Shown here one piece after another: positions 33,446-39,986 of a stretch of DNA of 39,986 nt. Location: positions 1 to 39,986 of IMG/VR virus record IMGVR_UViG_3300034631_000060; one strand, given 5' to 3'. The stretch is from a virus. The notes under the pieces were generated by a model. That model did not search any database. It saw nothing but the letters and a program-made list of their open reading frames with translations, and was not told the origin of the DNA. Position 1 is the first letter of the stretch, and the number at the start of each line of letters is the position of its first letter. The position numbers and the translations under genes were made by a program.

Positions 33446-35119
33446 ATGGCATGGTATCGCGCGGGGACGGTCACCGTCGCCAATGGGTCGCCCACCGTCA
33501 CGGGGGTCGGGACCGACTTCGTCGCCAATGCCCAGATCGGCCAAGCCTTCCTTGGGCCGGACGGCAAGGTGTACGAGATCGCTCAAGTCGAAGCGGCCGG
33601 GCAGATCGTGCTTTCCGCCCCGTACCTGGGCGGGTCGGGTGGCGGGCAAGGCTATGCGATCATGCCGACCAGCAGCTTCGCGCGCGATCTGGCGCTGGGT
33701 GCGGCGCAGCTGCTGAACACCTTTGCCAGCGTGCGAGATTCCGTGGGCCAAGGACTGTTCCCGGACGGTAGCGTTGCCGCACCGGCCATCCGCTTTGGTG
33801 CCGACCAGGACACCGGCTTTCGTCGATATGGGGCGAACGCCATGTCGTCCGTCTCCGCTGGCGTCGATCGCGTGATCTTTGAAGAAGGCGGCGGTGTGAC
33901 CTGCGTCACCGCTAAGACAGCGAATGGCGCGGTTCGCGGGATGTACCTTTACGCCGATGCCAGCGGCACTGCCGATTCCGCGCTGGATTTTGGCAGTCTC
34001 GCCATGCCCTTCAGCGGCCGGATTTCGAGCAGGACGCTGACCGCGAATGAAAGCGAAATGACGCTGACCGCTTTCGGCCCCGTAGCCGGTACCGGTCGCT
34101 TCCGTCTCTTCACCTCCGCACCCGGCGCAGCCTATTGCCGCCTTCAGCTGGGGTCGGCTGCCAATCCCAATGCCGGTGCCATCATGACGGCCACCGCGAC
34201 CGGAACGCAAGGCGTGATGACGTTGGAGACGTCCGGGCAAGAGCGCGCGCGGATCGACGATTCAGGCCATCTTCTTGTGGGTACGACGGTCGGCGATCAG
34301 CATCGCATCTGCAAGTCGGTGGGTCAGGGCGGGACGATCCTTCTGATCCGTGCCACAGCGGAGGGCCTCAATACCTCTTCGGTCTTCGCCGGTGTGCATG
34401 GCTACACCCCGAGCGGCACCTCAGCCGCGCAGTATCTGGGGAATAGCACCGAGACGAATCGGTCGCTGAACGCGTCCGGCACGCTCAATGCGTCCGGCGC
34501 GGACTATGCCGAGTATATGACCAAGGCGGCCGGCTGTGGCACGATCGCCAAGGGTGATGTCTGCGGCGTCGACATCAACGGCCACCTGACGAAGACGTGG
34601 GCGGATGCGATCAGCTTCGTCATCAAGTCGACGGACCCGTCCTACGTCGGTGGTGACACGTGGGGTCAGTCGGCCGGGCCTCGCCCGGAAGGTCCGGGCA
34701 AAGAGCCTGCCGCGCCGATCGCGCCGCCGGCCGACCCTGCTAGCGAGGACGAAGCGGACGTAGAAGCATGGCGCGCGATCGTCGCCGCCTATCCCGGCCA
34801 GCTTGCCGCCTATCAGTCGGCGCACGCCGCATGGACGGACGCAAAGGTCGCCTACGACACCGCGCTGCCGGCATGGGAGGCAGCGCTGGAGGCCGAGCGC
34901 CAGAAGGTCGACCGCATCGCCTTCAGCGGACAGGTGCCGGTGAACGTCACCGGCGATTTTGCTGTAGGCGATTACCTGATCGCCGCCGCGAGTGGCGCGG
35001 GGATCAAGGCGGTCGCGGTGCCGGCCGACACCATCACCTTCGACCAGTACCGCCGCCGCCTCGGCAAGGTCTGGGCCGTGCGCGACGGTCGCGCATGGGT
35101 CGACGTGCAGCACGGCTGA
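33446..35119 (+). CDS. Tail fibre with probable Peptidase_G2-type C-terminus (557 aa)
   Basis: The N-terminus (AWYRAGTVTVANGSPTVTGV) is a common fibre attachment domain. The middle is beta-rich (DTGFRRYGANAMSSVSAGVD, as in phage fibre repeats). From about residue 350, SGADYAEYMTKA, then GDVCGVDINGHLTKTWADAI and GQVPVNVTGDFAVGDYLIAA, match the layout of self-cleaving Peptidase_G2 domains that act as folding chaperones. A Pro/Ala/Glu-rich segment is inserted inside this domain near residues 415-480. GGAGGA lies 5 nt before the ATG. Confidence 0.8.
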   Translation: MAWYRAGTVTVANGSPTVTGVGTDFVANAQIGQAFLGPDGKVYEIAQVEAAGQIVLSAPYLGGSGGGQGYAIMPTSSFARDLALGAAQLLNTFASVRDSVGQGLFPDGSVAAPAIRFGADQDTGFRRYGANAMSSVSAGVDRVIFEEGGGVTCVTAKTANGAVRGMYLYADASGTADSALDFGSLAMPFSGRISSRTLTANESEMTLTAFGPVAGTGRFRLFTSAPGAAYCRLQLGSAANPNAGAIMTATATGTQGVMTLETSGQERARIDDSGHLLVGTTVGDQHRICKSVGQGGTILLIRATAEGLNTSSVFAGVHGYTPSGTSAAQYLGNSTETNRSLNASGTLNASGADYAEYMTKAAGCGTIAKGDVCGVDINGHLTKTWADAISFVIKSTDPSYVGGDTWGQSAGPRPEGPGKEPAAPIAPPADPASEDEADVEAWRAIVAAYPGQLAAYQSAHAAWTDAKVAYDTALPAWEAALEAERQKVDRIAFSGQVPVNVTGDFAVGDYLIAAASGAGIKAVAVPADTITFDQYRRRLGKVWAVRDGRAWVDVQHG

Positions 35120-35144
35120 CCCCTTCGCGAAAGGAATGATCGAC

Positions 35145-35186
35145 ATGACGACCATCTATCGGGCGCGGTGGAGCGCGCCCGCATGA
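35145..35186 (+). CDS. Possible 13-aa leader peptide before the holin-like gene
   Basis: ATG 35145 has AAGGAA about 9 nt upstream and encodes MTTIYRARWSAPA; its stop overlaps ATG 35183 as ATGA. The hairpin GGGCGCG/CGCGCCC (35161-35180) lies within it, just before the next start. Translation of the leader would open the hairpin. Confidence 0.35.
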   Translation: MTTIYRARWSAPA

Positions 35187-35728
35187 CCCCGCTCGCCCAA
35201 GCGAAAAGCTATGCTGCTGAAGCCGTGGCAAGCGGCCCCGCGACCGTGGCCCCGCCCAGCTTCGACGGGCAGGGCTGGCTGGTGGTCGTTAATCTGGCGA
35301 TGATGACTGCCGCCTTCGTGCTGGCTCTGATGATGGCCGTCGACCTGGTGCGGCATATCTGGCGGCGGTGGCGCTGCGATCGGCCGAGCCATCCGGTGAC
35401 CGTGTGGCGCGCCATGGTGCTGTGCTTTGCGGTCGGCATCGGCCTGCGCAGCGGCGGCGCGGCGATTGTGCTGTGGGGTTGGAACCCTTTGCGGCCGGAC
35501 GATACCGGCGCTCTACTCCTGTTGCAGCGGATGATCGATCCGGTCGCGGTCGCGTGCGGGCTGACCGGGCTGGCCATCGCCTACCTATCCGCGCCGGGCG
35601 TCGTGTATCAGCTGCGCCGCAAGCCCCACCCGCTCGATTTCTGGACGAAGCTGCCGCTGCTGTGGCGGCCCGCGGCGATCGTCGGCCTGTCGGTGGCGGC
35701 GGCCATCGGCGTGGTGGCGACGCGATGA
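35183..35728 (+). CDS. Multi-TM membrane protein of the lysis region (181 aa)
   Basis: The protein has about four hydrophobic segments (near residues 31-55, 71-95, 115-140 and 158-178) separated by basic loops (RHIWRRWRC; YQLRRKPH). It is larger than most holins and not recognised, but it is the first gene of the lysis cassette and overlaps the next holin-like gene as ATGA. It may be a holin partner or antiholin. ATG 35183 has GGAG 9 nt upstream; GTG 35168 is an alternative. Confidence 0.65.
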   Translation: MTPLAQAKSYAAEAVASGPATVAPPSFDGQGWLVVVNLAMMTAAFVLALMMAVDLVRHIWRRWRCDRPSHPVTVWRAMVLCFAVGIGLRSGGAAIVLWGWNPLRPDDTGALLLLQRMIDPVAVACGLTGLAIAYLSAPGVVYQLRRKPHPLDFWTKLPLLWRPAAIVGLSVAAAIGVVATR

Positions 35729-36132
35729 TCGGGCGGCTGTTGGCGACGGCGGGGGCCGTGGTGCCGGTCGCGACGGTCGCGGCAATGGACAAGGGGGCGA
35801 CGGTGCAGGCTTCGGTCCCAACCATCTGGCATTTCCTGGGCTACCCGTTCGAAGCGGGAAGCATGATCGCGGCGCTGTGCGCCTGCATCGCCGTCCGCTT
35901 CTACGTCGTCCAGACGGAGCGGAAAGCACATCGCTGGACCGTCGACGTGCCGGTGTCGGTGCTGTCGCTGCTGTTCACCGCCGGGTTGGTCATTTCGCAG
36001 CGGCCGGAGCCGTTGTGGGCGCTGATGACCGGCACCGGGATCGGCGCGCTGGGGGCCGGCATCATCTCGATCGCGCTGACGTGGGTGCAGCGCGCCACCG
36101 GTCCTTTCTCGCCCGACGCTAAGCCGGATTGA
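35725..36132 (+). CDS. Holin-like membrane protein (135 aa)
   Basis: There are three or four hydrophobic segments (residues about 5-20, 42-62, 76-93, 100-122) and a charged C-terminus (GPFSPDAKPD). It lies directly before the endolysin gene, the usual holin position, though the sequence does not identify a holin family. It would form the membrane lesion releasing the amidase. It is coupled by ATGA to the preceding membrane-protein gene. Confidence 0.65.
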   Translation: MIGRLLATAGAVVPVATVAAMDKGATVQASVPTIWHFLGYPFEAGSMIAALCACIAVRFYVVQTERKAHRWTVDVPVSVLSLLFTAGLVISQRPEPLWALMTGTGIGALGAGIISIALTWVQRATGPFSPDAKPD

Positions 36133-36176
36133 TCCTCGCCGCCGGGTAGGCGGCATCTTCGAAAGGCAAGGTCAAA

Positions 36177-36641
36177 ATGACGACGGTAACCCCGGCGTGG
36201 CGTGCAGCCGCGTCCGCGCCGATCGCGCGTGCGATCACGTCCATTGCAGTGCATTGCACGGCGACGCGGGAGGGGCAGCCCTTTCACGTCGCGGACGTGC
36301 GGGCATGGCATAAGGCGCAGGGCTGGAGCGACATCGGCTATCACTTCCTTGTCGCGCTCGACGGCAAGATCGAGATCGGCCGGCCGAAGGCGCAGGCCGG
36401 CGCGCACGTCGCCGGTCACAACGCCGCGTCGGTCGGTATCGTGTACGTCGGTGGCGTCGCCAAGGACGGCAAGACGCCGAAGGACACCCGGACGCCTGAA
36501 CAGAAGGCGGCGATGGTCGACCTGCTGCGCGTCCTGAAGGCCGCGCATCCGGGCGCGATCGTGCAGGGGCATCGCGACTATCCCAAGGTAGCCAAGGCGT
36601 GTCCCAGCTTCGACGCCAAGCGCGAATACGCGACGCTATGA
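36177..36641 (+). CDS. Endolysin: T7 lysozyme-type N-acetylmuramoyl-L-alanine amidase
   Basis: The 154-aa PGRP-fold amidase has zinc ligands His26 (AVHCTAT), His132 (QGHRDYP) and Cys142 (KACPSFD), plus Tyr55 in DIGYHFLV. It should cut the amide bond between N-acetylmuramic acid and L-alanine in peptidoglycan. There is no signal peptide, so release depends on a holin. The stop overlaps the spanin start as ATGA. Confidence 0.93.
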   Translation: MTTVTPAWRAAASAPIARAITSIAVHCTATREGQPFHVADVRAWHKAQGWSDIGYHFLVALDGKIEIGRPKAQAGAHVAGHNAASVGIVYVGGVAKDGKTPKDTRTPEQKAAMVDLLRVLKAAHPGAIVQGHRDYPKVAKACPSFDAKREYATL

Positions 36642-37081
36642 TCCGCGCCGGGTTGGCCCTGCTGGGCCGGAACTGGCGGCTGATCCTGATGGTGACCCTT
36701 GCCGCCGGGTGGCTCTGGACGGATCGACGCCTTGCCGACACCCGCCTGACCCTCGCCAACGAACGGTTGGTCCGGGTGCAGGATGCAGCGGATGCCGATG
36801 CGGCCAAGCTGAAGGCCGAGCGCGACGGGGCCGAACGGGTCGCCGTCGCAACGGCGACATACGCCGATCGGCTCGCCAGTCGAGCGCCGATCATACTCGA
36901 AAGCACGAAAACGGTGGAGAGATATGCGCAAACTGATGCTGGCCGCGTGCGCTGCCGCGATGCTGACCGGGTGCGGTCGATCGACATGCTCGACGCCGCC
37001 CTTGCCGCGCCTGCCGCCGCCGCCGGCAGCGGCGACCGCTCCGTGCCTGCCGACGCCGCAGCGTCGACAGGCGGACGGTAG
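36638..37081 (+). CDS. Rz: Rz-like inner-membrane spanin (147 aa)
   Basis: One N-terminal membrane segment (residues about 12-28, WRLILMVTLAAGWLW) is followed by a periplasmic coiled coil (RLADTRLTLANERLVRVQDA) and a less ordered C-terminus, the plan of i-spanins. It follows the endolysin gene by an ATGA overlap, and an o-spanin frame is nested in its 3' half. Together they would disrupt the outer membrane in the last step of lysis. Confidence 0.82.
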   Translation: MIRAGLALLGRNWRLILMVTLAAGWLWTDRRLADTRLTLANERLVRVQDAADADAAKLKAERDGAERVAVATATYADRLASRAPIILESTKTVERYAQTDAGRVRCRDADRVRSIDMLDAALAAPAAAAGSGDRSVPADAAASTGGR

Positions 37082-37196
37082 CGCCACGGCGGCCGACGAC
37101 GACGGCACCATTCGCGACGGCCGCGCCGATCTGGCGGCCTGCGACGACAAACGCCGCCTCGCCGTCGAGGCGTGGCCCATGAACAAGGATCAATGA
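36924..37196 (+). CDS. Rz1: Rz1-like outer-membrane lipoprotein (o-spanin, 90 aa)
   Basis: The gene starts inside Rz in another frame, overlaps it by 158 nt and runs 115 nt past it. The product begins MRKLMLAACAAAMLTGCG, a lipoprotein signal with lipobox LTGC, followed by a Pro-rich segment (STPPLPRLPPPPAAA). These are the marks of Rz1-type o-spanins. It has an acidic C-terminal extension that is longer than usual. Confidence 0.85.
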   Translation: MRKLMLAACAAAMLTGCGRSTCSTPPLPRLPPPPAAATAPCLPTPQRRQADGSATAADDDGTIRDGRADLAACDDKRRLAVEAWPMNKDQ

Positions 37197-37197
37197 C

Positions 37198-37467
37198 ATG
37201 CCAATCGATCGATTTGCAGAATATCCCAAGACGCTGGACGGTCCGGCAACCGCACCTTTCGCGGTCGTGCCGCATGATGTGAACGCGCTGCCGGTCATTC
37301 CCAACGGCATTTACGTCGGCACGGGGGGCGACGTGACGCTGCGGGGCGTTCACGCCAGCGCGGACGTGACGTACCGGAACCTACCCGACGCCTCCTACCT
37401 CAATGTTCGGGCTGAATTTGTCCGGGCGGCGGGTACGACGGCGACCAACCTGATCGCGGAGGTCTGA
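37198..37467 (+). CDS. Spike base protein, GTA Rcc01079-like (89 aa)
   Basis: The product has PVIPNGIYVGTGGDVTLRGV and VTYRNLPDASYLNVR, matching the spike-base family known from gene transfer agents, in which the small protein anchors head spikes. In GTAs a spike protein is encoded nearby; here the next gene encodes a 453-aa SGNH-type protein. It starts 1 nt after the Rz1 stop. Confidence 0.72.
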   Translation: MPIDRFAEYPKTLDGPATAPFAVVPHDVNALPVIPNGIYVGTGGDVTLRGVHASADVTYRNLPDASYLNVRAEFVRAAGTTATNLIAEV

Positions 37468-37468
37468 T

Positions 37469-38830
37469 ATGGCCGGCAGGCAATCCGGCGCGTCCGGCGG
37501 CGTGACCGACAGGGCACTGAACGCGAAACTCTTGGAGCGGAAATTCTGGGGGCGTGGATCGATCACGACCGCACGGCACCGGACCTCTGGCGCAAGTGCG
37601 AAGATGGGAGGGTGGATTACCCTGTTTGGGTGCTACCGCGCGCCGGCACACTTCGACGCGGTACAAATCGTCCTGGTCAGCCCAGTTAACCACGACCCCG
37701 CCAATCCGATCAAGGCGACCGTTATGGCCCCCGCGCGATTCAATGATGGCGTCAATGGGCTGGACGCGTCCGGCGCGATCATCACCCCGACGCCGGTCAC
37801 GTGGGGCACGACCAACCCGCGCAATCCGCGTAATCCCGGCGGCGGTGCGCCGAACACGGTCATTACTGGAGCATCGGGCGCAGCACCCAACGAAGTCGAG
37901 GCGAGGGTCATCAGCGACATCATTCCGCTGTCGTCGCTTGCCCGGACGGATGTAGCGGGAGCGCTGCCGCTGCTGATGGTACGAGTTCAGGGCGCGGACC
38001 CGCCCGGCATGGCCACGGCGGGGCTGTCGGGCGTCGCTGCCGGCAATGCGTCGCTCCGCGCGGTCGAGCCGGACCATTGGTGCCAGTACGCAAACAATAC
38101 CGACCTTGCGTCAGCGACGGCCGGCGTCGTCAAGACGACCGACGATGCCTTCGCGCGGTGGGCGCCATCGATCGAAATCATCTATTATCTGCGCGGCAGT
38201 CGCGTGATCACGATTGGGTCCATGGGCGACAGCCTTGATATGGGCTGGGGCAACACTGGAACGGCGAACGGCACGGCGGGCCTCATGGATGGATGGTGCC
38301 GCAAATTCGTGCGGCAGCTTTCGACGCTCTACCCGGTCAGCTTCGTCGCGTACCAGCGGGACGGTTTCACCGGCACCCGCTTCCAAGAGGAGGCAATGAA
38401 TGCGCTGCTGGATGGCGGCGTCGGGCTGACGCACCTGTTCATCAATCCTTCGTCGACGAACAACAACTGGGCGGCCAACCCGGCCTCCCTGACCGCCGAT
38501 CTGCGCCGCACCGGGCATCTGATTGACCAGTGCGTCGCGCTAGGGATCACGCCGATCCTTCGTTATCACTGGGCGGGGCAGGACATCGGCAGCGCGTCCG
38601 GCATCCGCATCCGGGAGTATGTCGACGCGCACAAGGCATCGGGTGGCCTGACGTTCGATGCCCGGAAGGTGGTGTCGTTTGATGGGACTGACACGCATGT
38701 GTCGATCAATACGGCATGGGTGACGCGGCGGGCCGACAATTCGGCGGTTGATTTTCAGCACCTGAACAACGCCGGACATCAGGCGATCGCGAACGCCGCT
38801 TTCGCCCAGCGGGCGCGATTCAACCTTTAG
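37469..38830 (+). CDS. SGNH/GDSL hydrolase-like late protein (453 aa)
   Basis: The N-terminal 240 residues form a beta-rich region. From about 245 a SGNH domain follows, with Ser255 in SMGDSLDMG (block I), a likely block III Asn near 326 (FINPSSTNN), and Asp428/His431 in VDFQHLN (block V). Such esterases often remove acetyl groups from surface polysaccharide, so it may be a capsular or LPS deacetylase on a phage spike or fibre. It starts 1 nt after the spike-base stop. No signal peptide is seen, which fits a virion protein. Confidence 0.82.
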   Translation: MAGRQSGASGGVTDRALNAKLLERKFWGRGSITTARHRTSGASAKMGGWITLFGCYRAPAHFDAVQIVLVSPVNHDPANPIKATVMAPARFNDGVNGLDASGAIITPTPVTWGTTNPRNPRNPGGGAPNTVITGASGAAPNEVEARVISDIIPLSSLARTDVAGALPLLMVRVQGADPPGMATAGLSGVAAGNASLRAVEPDHWCQYANNTDLASATAGVVKTTDDAFARWAPSIEIIYYLRGSRVITIGSMGDSLDMGWGNTGTANGTAGLMDGWCRKFVRQLSTLYPVSFVAYQRDGFTGTRFQEEAMNALLDGGVGLTHLFINPSSTNNNWAANPASLTADLRRTGHLIDQCVALGITPILRYHWAGQDIGSASGIRIREYVDAHKASGGLTFDARKVVSFDGTDTHVSINTAWVTRRADNSAVDFQHLNNAGHQAIANAAFAQRARFNL

Positions 38831-38849
38831 CCATTGCAAATACGTTCCT

Positions 38850-38890
38850 GATCCGTTCATGTCCGGCCGATGCGACGGCATGAACGGATC
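38850..38890. repeat. Perfect 12-bp inverted repeat near the right end
   Basis: GATCCGTTCATG (38850-38861) and CATGAACGGATC (38879-38890) flank a 17-nt GC-rich loop, just after the SGNH gene and over the start of the 98-aa gene. There is no T-run. It could be a transcript hairpin or a binding site. Confidence 0.8.
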
Positions 38891-39166
38891 ATCATCAGCC
38901 TTGCAATCGACATTCTGCGGACCGGAATGTCAGACTGTGCCAAGGGTCGCGTCGATACGCCCGGCGTGCGCTTGGCGCTGCGGTGCCTGCTGCCCTACTG
39001 CCGCGAGCGCTGGCCGCTCATATCGTACTGGGACGGCGCTAAAGGCGATAATGAGATCGGCCGGGCGCAGACGCTGACCGCTTCCTTCAATGGCATTGTT
39101 CGGCAGCTGCGTGCGTCGGGGGCTTGGACCGACGCGTCAGAACCGCGCAACTTGCGCGGCAAGTGA
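38870..39166 (+). CDS. Hypothetical late protein (98 aa)
   Basis: The product has RIIISLAIDILRTGMSDC at the N-terminus, a central LRCLLPYCRERWPLISYWDG and a basic C-terminus. It appears soluble and helical and has no recognised family. ATG 38870 lies within the loop of the inverted repeat and has no good SD, so the true start may be further in (for example ATG 38927). It is the last prophage gene before the candidate attR. Confidence 0.6.
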   Translation: MRRHERIIISLAIDILRTGMSDCAKGRVDTPGVRLALRCLLPYCRERWPLISYWDGAKGDNEIGRAQTLTASFNGIVRQLRASGAWTDASEPRNLRGK

Positions 39167-39222
39167 CAAGATTATCAGGCAGAGGATCAGCCCCGACACG
39201 CTGCGGATCGCCCGCGAAGGAT

Positions 39223-39231
39223 CTAGCGCAC
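39223..39231. other. Candidate attR core, CTAGCGCAC
   Basis: This exact copy of the 9-mer at 814-822 contains the TAG stop of the 65-aa minus-strand gene. If it is the crossover core, host DNA resumes to the right. Confidence 0.5.
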
Positions 39232-39420
39232 GTTGCTTCGGGTGTGGGGTATCTCGTGGCCGAGATTCACGGCCTTTGTAGCCATGAGTAGGATTCGCAG
39301 GTCGCCGAACGTGAACGGCGCTCGTTCGTCCAAGCGGGTAGCGTCGTCGGTTGCCAGATCGAGAAAGGCGTGCGCGCGTGCCACGGCGGCCTCCAGCAGC
39401 TTTTGCGGGCTTTCCGTCAC
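39223..39420 (-). CDS. 65-aa protein, probably host
   Basis: A GTG at 39420 with AGGAGA 6 nt upstream starts a 65-aa acidic protein (MTESPQKLLEAAVARAHAFL...), mostly helical, with no membrane segment or known family. The stop lies in the candidate attR core. Without the prophage it would end right before the SD of the TonB-like gene now at 804, suggesting a split host operon. Confidence 0.65.
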   Translation of the reverse strand: MTESPQKLLEAAVARAHAFLDLATDDATRLDERAPFTFGDLRILLMATKAVNLGHEIPHTRSNVR

Positions 39421-39535
39421 GGCGGTCTCCTGATCCCATACCGGCCAGCGATACGCGAAAAGCCAGTTCGGGAATAGTTCGGGACTCTGGTGTCACCGCG
39501 TTTCCGCTGCGTTCCCCGGACTTCCGCAAAAATCC

Positions 39536-39567
39536 CTGTTGCATGTCTCGAAAAGCACGGTATTCCG
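39536..39567 (+). promoter_or_regulatory. Possible tRNA promoter
   Basis: TTGCAT (39538-39543) and TATTCC (39561-39566) are spaced by 17 bp and lie about 18 bp before the tRNA-like sequence. The -10 match is imperfect. The 163 bp from 39421 to 39583 hold no other gene. Confidence 0.35.
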
Positions 39568-39583
39568 CCGGTCTCCCCACAGG

Positions 39584-39623
39584 GGGCGCTTAGCTCAGTT
39601 GGTAGAGCATCTCGTTTACACCG
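39584..39623 (+). tRNA. Truncated tRNA-Val (anticodon TAC), 5' half only
   Basis: The sequence matches the 5' part of tRNA-Val: acceptor GGGCGCT, D-arm GCTC...GAGC, anticodon stem TCTCG and loop TTTACAC with anticodon TAC. After CCG the match ends; there is no T-arm, 3' acceptor strand or CCA. The break just 3' of the anticodon loop is a known target position for integrating elements. It appears non-functional as it stands. Confidence 0.8.
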
Positions 39624-39650
39624 TGACGCCCGTACTCCAAGAGATTGGCT

Positions 39651-39986
39651 ATGGCTGATCCCGTCACCTTCCTTGCCCTGTCCTGTATTCTCGTTGCCGT
39701 CGACGGTGATACGCTCCGCTGCGGCAGCGAGCGCATCCGGTTATTGGGGATAGATGCGCCGGAATTGCCGGGGCACTGCCGACGCGGACGCAAATGTGTC
39801 GATGGCGATCCCTATGCGTCCAAGGCAGCATTGGCCAATCTAGTAGCAAGCGGACCCGCGACGATCGCGAGGCGGGGGCATGATCGCTACGGCCGGACAC
39901 TGGCGCGGGTGCGTGTGAACGGCGTCGACGTATCCGACGCGCAGGTTAGCGCGGGACACGCGAGGTGGGTTGCCCGCTGGCAGTAG
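39651..39986 (+). CDS. Thermonuclease (SNase) family protein (111 aa)
   Basis: The protein has the staphylococcal-nuclease core: AVDGDTLRCG at residues 16-25, RIRLLGIDAPE at 28-38 (Arg30, Asp35 and Glu38 as likely catalytic residues) and HDRYGRTLA with Arg82. It would be a calcium-dependent nuclease cutting DNA or RNA. The ATG at 39651 has AAGAGA upstream; a TTG 6 nt earlier is possible. No clear signal peptide is present, though the first 17 residues are hydrophobic. It starts 27 bp beyond the broken tRNA-Val, so it probably belongs to another integrated element. Confidence 0.85.
   Translation: MADPVTFLALSCILVAVDGDTLRCGSERIRLLGIDAPELPGHCRRGRKCVDGDPYASKAALANLVASGPATIARRGHDRYGRTLARVRVNGVDVSDAQVSAGHARWVARWQ

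Larger units (their letters stand above)
823..39222. mobile_element. Temperate siphovirus prophage (HK97-type head, long tail)
   Basis: A contiguous block carries integrase, repressor/Cro switch, replication genes, terminase, portal, protease, capsid, connectors, tail tube, chaperones, tape measure, tail tip, fibres, lysis cassette and accessory hydrolase in standard siphophage order. All core modules appear intact; the only visible lesion is a tandem duplication at the capsid gene, which stays open in frame. The boundaries are set at the repeated 9-mer CTAGCGCAC and are less certain than the element itself. The tail-tip genes and the spike-base protein resemble alphaproteobacterial gene transfer agents. 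Confidence 0.85.

Noticed and set aside
39584-39650. Functional T-armless tRNA
   Set aside because: Some bases after the break could pair with the acceptor and anticodon stems, but there is no CCA or T-arm, and bacterial tRNA-Val is always full length; a broken gene is simpler.

Overview
The window is GC-rich, densely packed alphaproteobacterial DNA, most like a sphingomonad. This rests on the codon bias, the protein sequences and the gene-transfer-agent (GTA)-like tail-tip genes; no database search was possible. It holds an essentially complete, about 38.4 kb temperate siphovirus prophage with an HK97-type head and a long tail, flanked by short stretches of host DNA.

Left flank and integration. 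Positions 1-804 (minus) encode a host TonB-like membrane protein. The prophage probably begins at a 9-bp core (CTAGCGCAC, 814-822) and ends at the same 9-mer at 39223-39231. Joining the flanks would rebuild a tight host operon: the 65-aa gene (39223-39420, minus), its TAG stop, then AGGGG and the GTG start of the TonB-like gene. The integrase (915-2483, minus) is a large serine recombinase.

Leftward early operon (6217 to 915, minus). In order: a P-loop protein, two tiny membrane proteins, a conserved protein with HTPC and EHP motifs, a zinc-finger protein, a DndC-like PP-loop (PAPS reductase family) protein, two small unknown proteins and the integrase. Nearly all start/stop junctions overlap as ATGA or GTGA.

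Switch region (6218-7851). A minus-strand S24-type repressor is coupled to a lipoprotein gene downstream of it, and faces a plus-strand Cro-like gene. Five 17-bp palindromes (consensus AACACCATATTGGTGTT) sit at the two promoter regions and are the likely operators.

Rightward early and replication genes (7848-14213): a single-TM protein, a CII-like regulator, small proteins, a winged-helix-like protein, a TraR/DksA-like zinc finger, and a 1007-aa primase-polymerase/SF3 helicase. A noncoding stretch rich in GGAAGGGT repeats follows and is a candidate origin. Next come a DUF6362-like protein and an HNH endonuclease.

Structural genes (14293-35119): small and large terminase, portal, S49 prohead protease, major capsid protein, connector and tail-completion proteins, tail tube, a frameshifted tail chaperone pair, tape measure, tail-tip proteins, a 1415-aa tail-tip/fibre protein and a fibre with a probable self-cleaving C-terminus. 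A perfect, in-frame 285-bp tandem duplication covers the protease-capsid junction.

Lysis and late accessory genes (35145-39166): two membrane (holin-like) proteins, a T7-lysozyme-type amidase, overlapping Rz/Rz1 spanins, a GTA-like spike-base protein, an SGNH esterase-like protein and a small unknown protein.

Right flank. Beyond the attachment core lie the host 65-aa gene and the divergent 5' half of a tRNA-Val(TAC). The tRNA stops matching just after the anticodon loop (39623) and is followed by a thermonuclease gene (39651-39986). This suggests a second element or rearrangement abutting the prophage.
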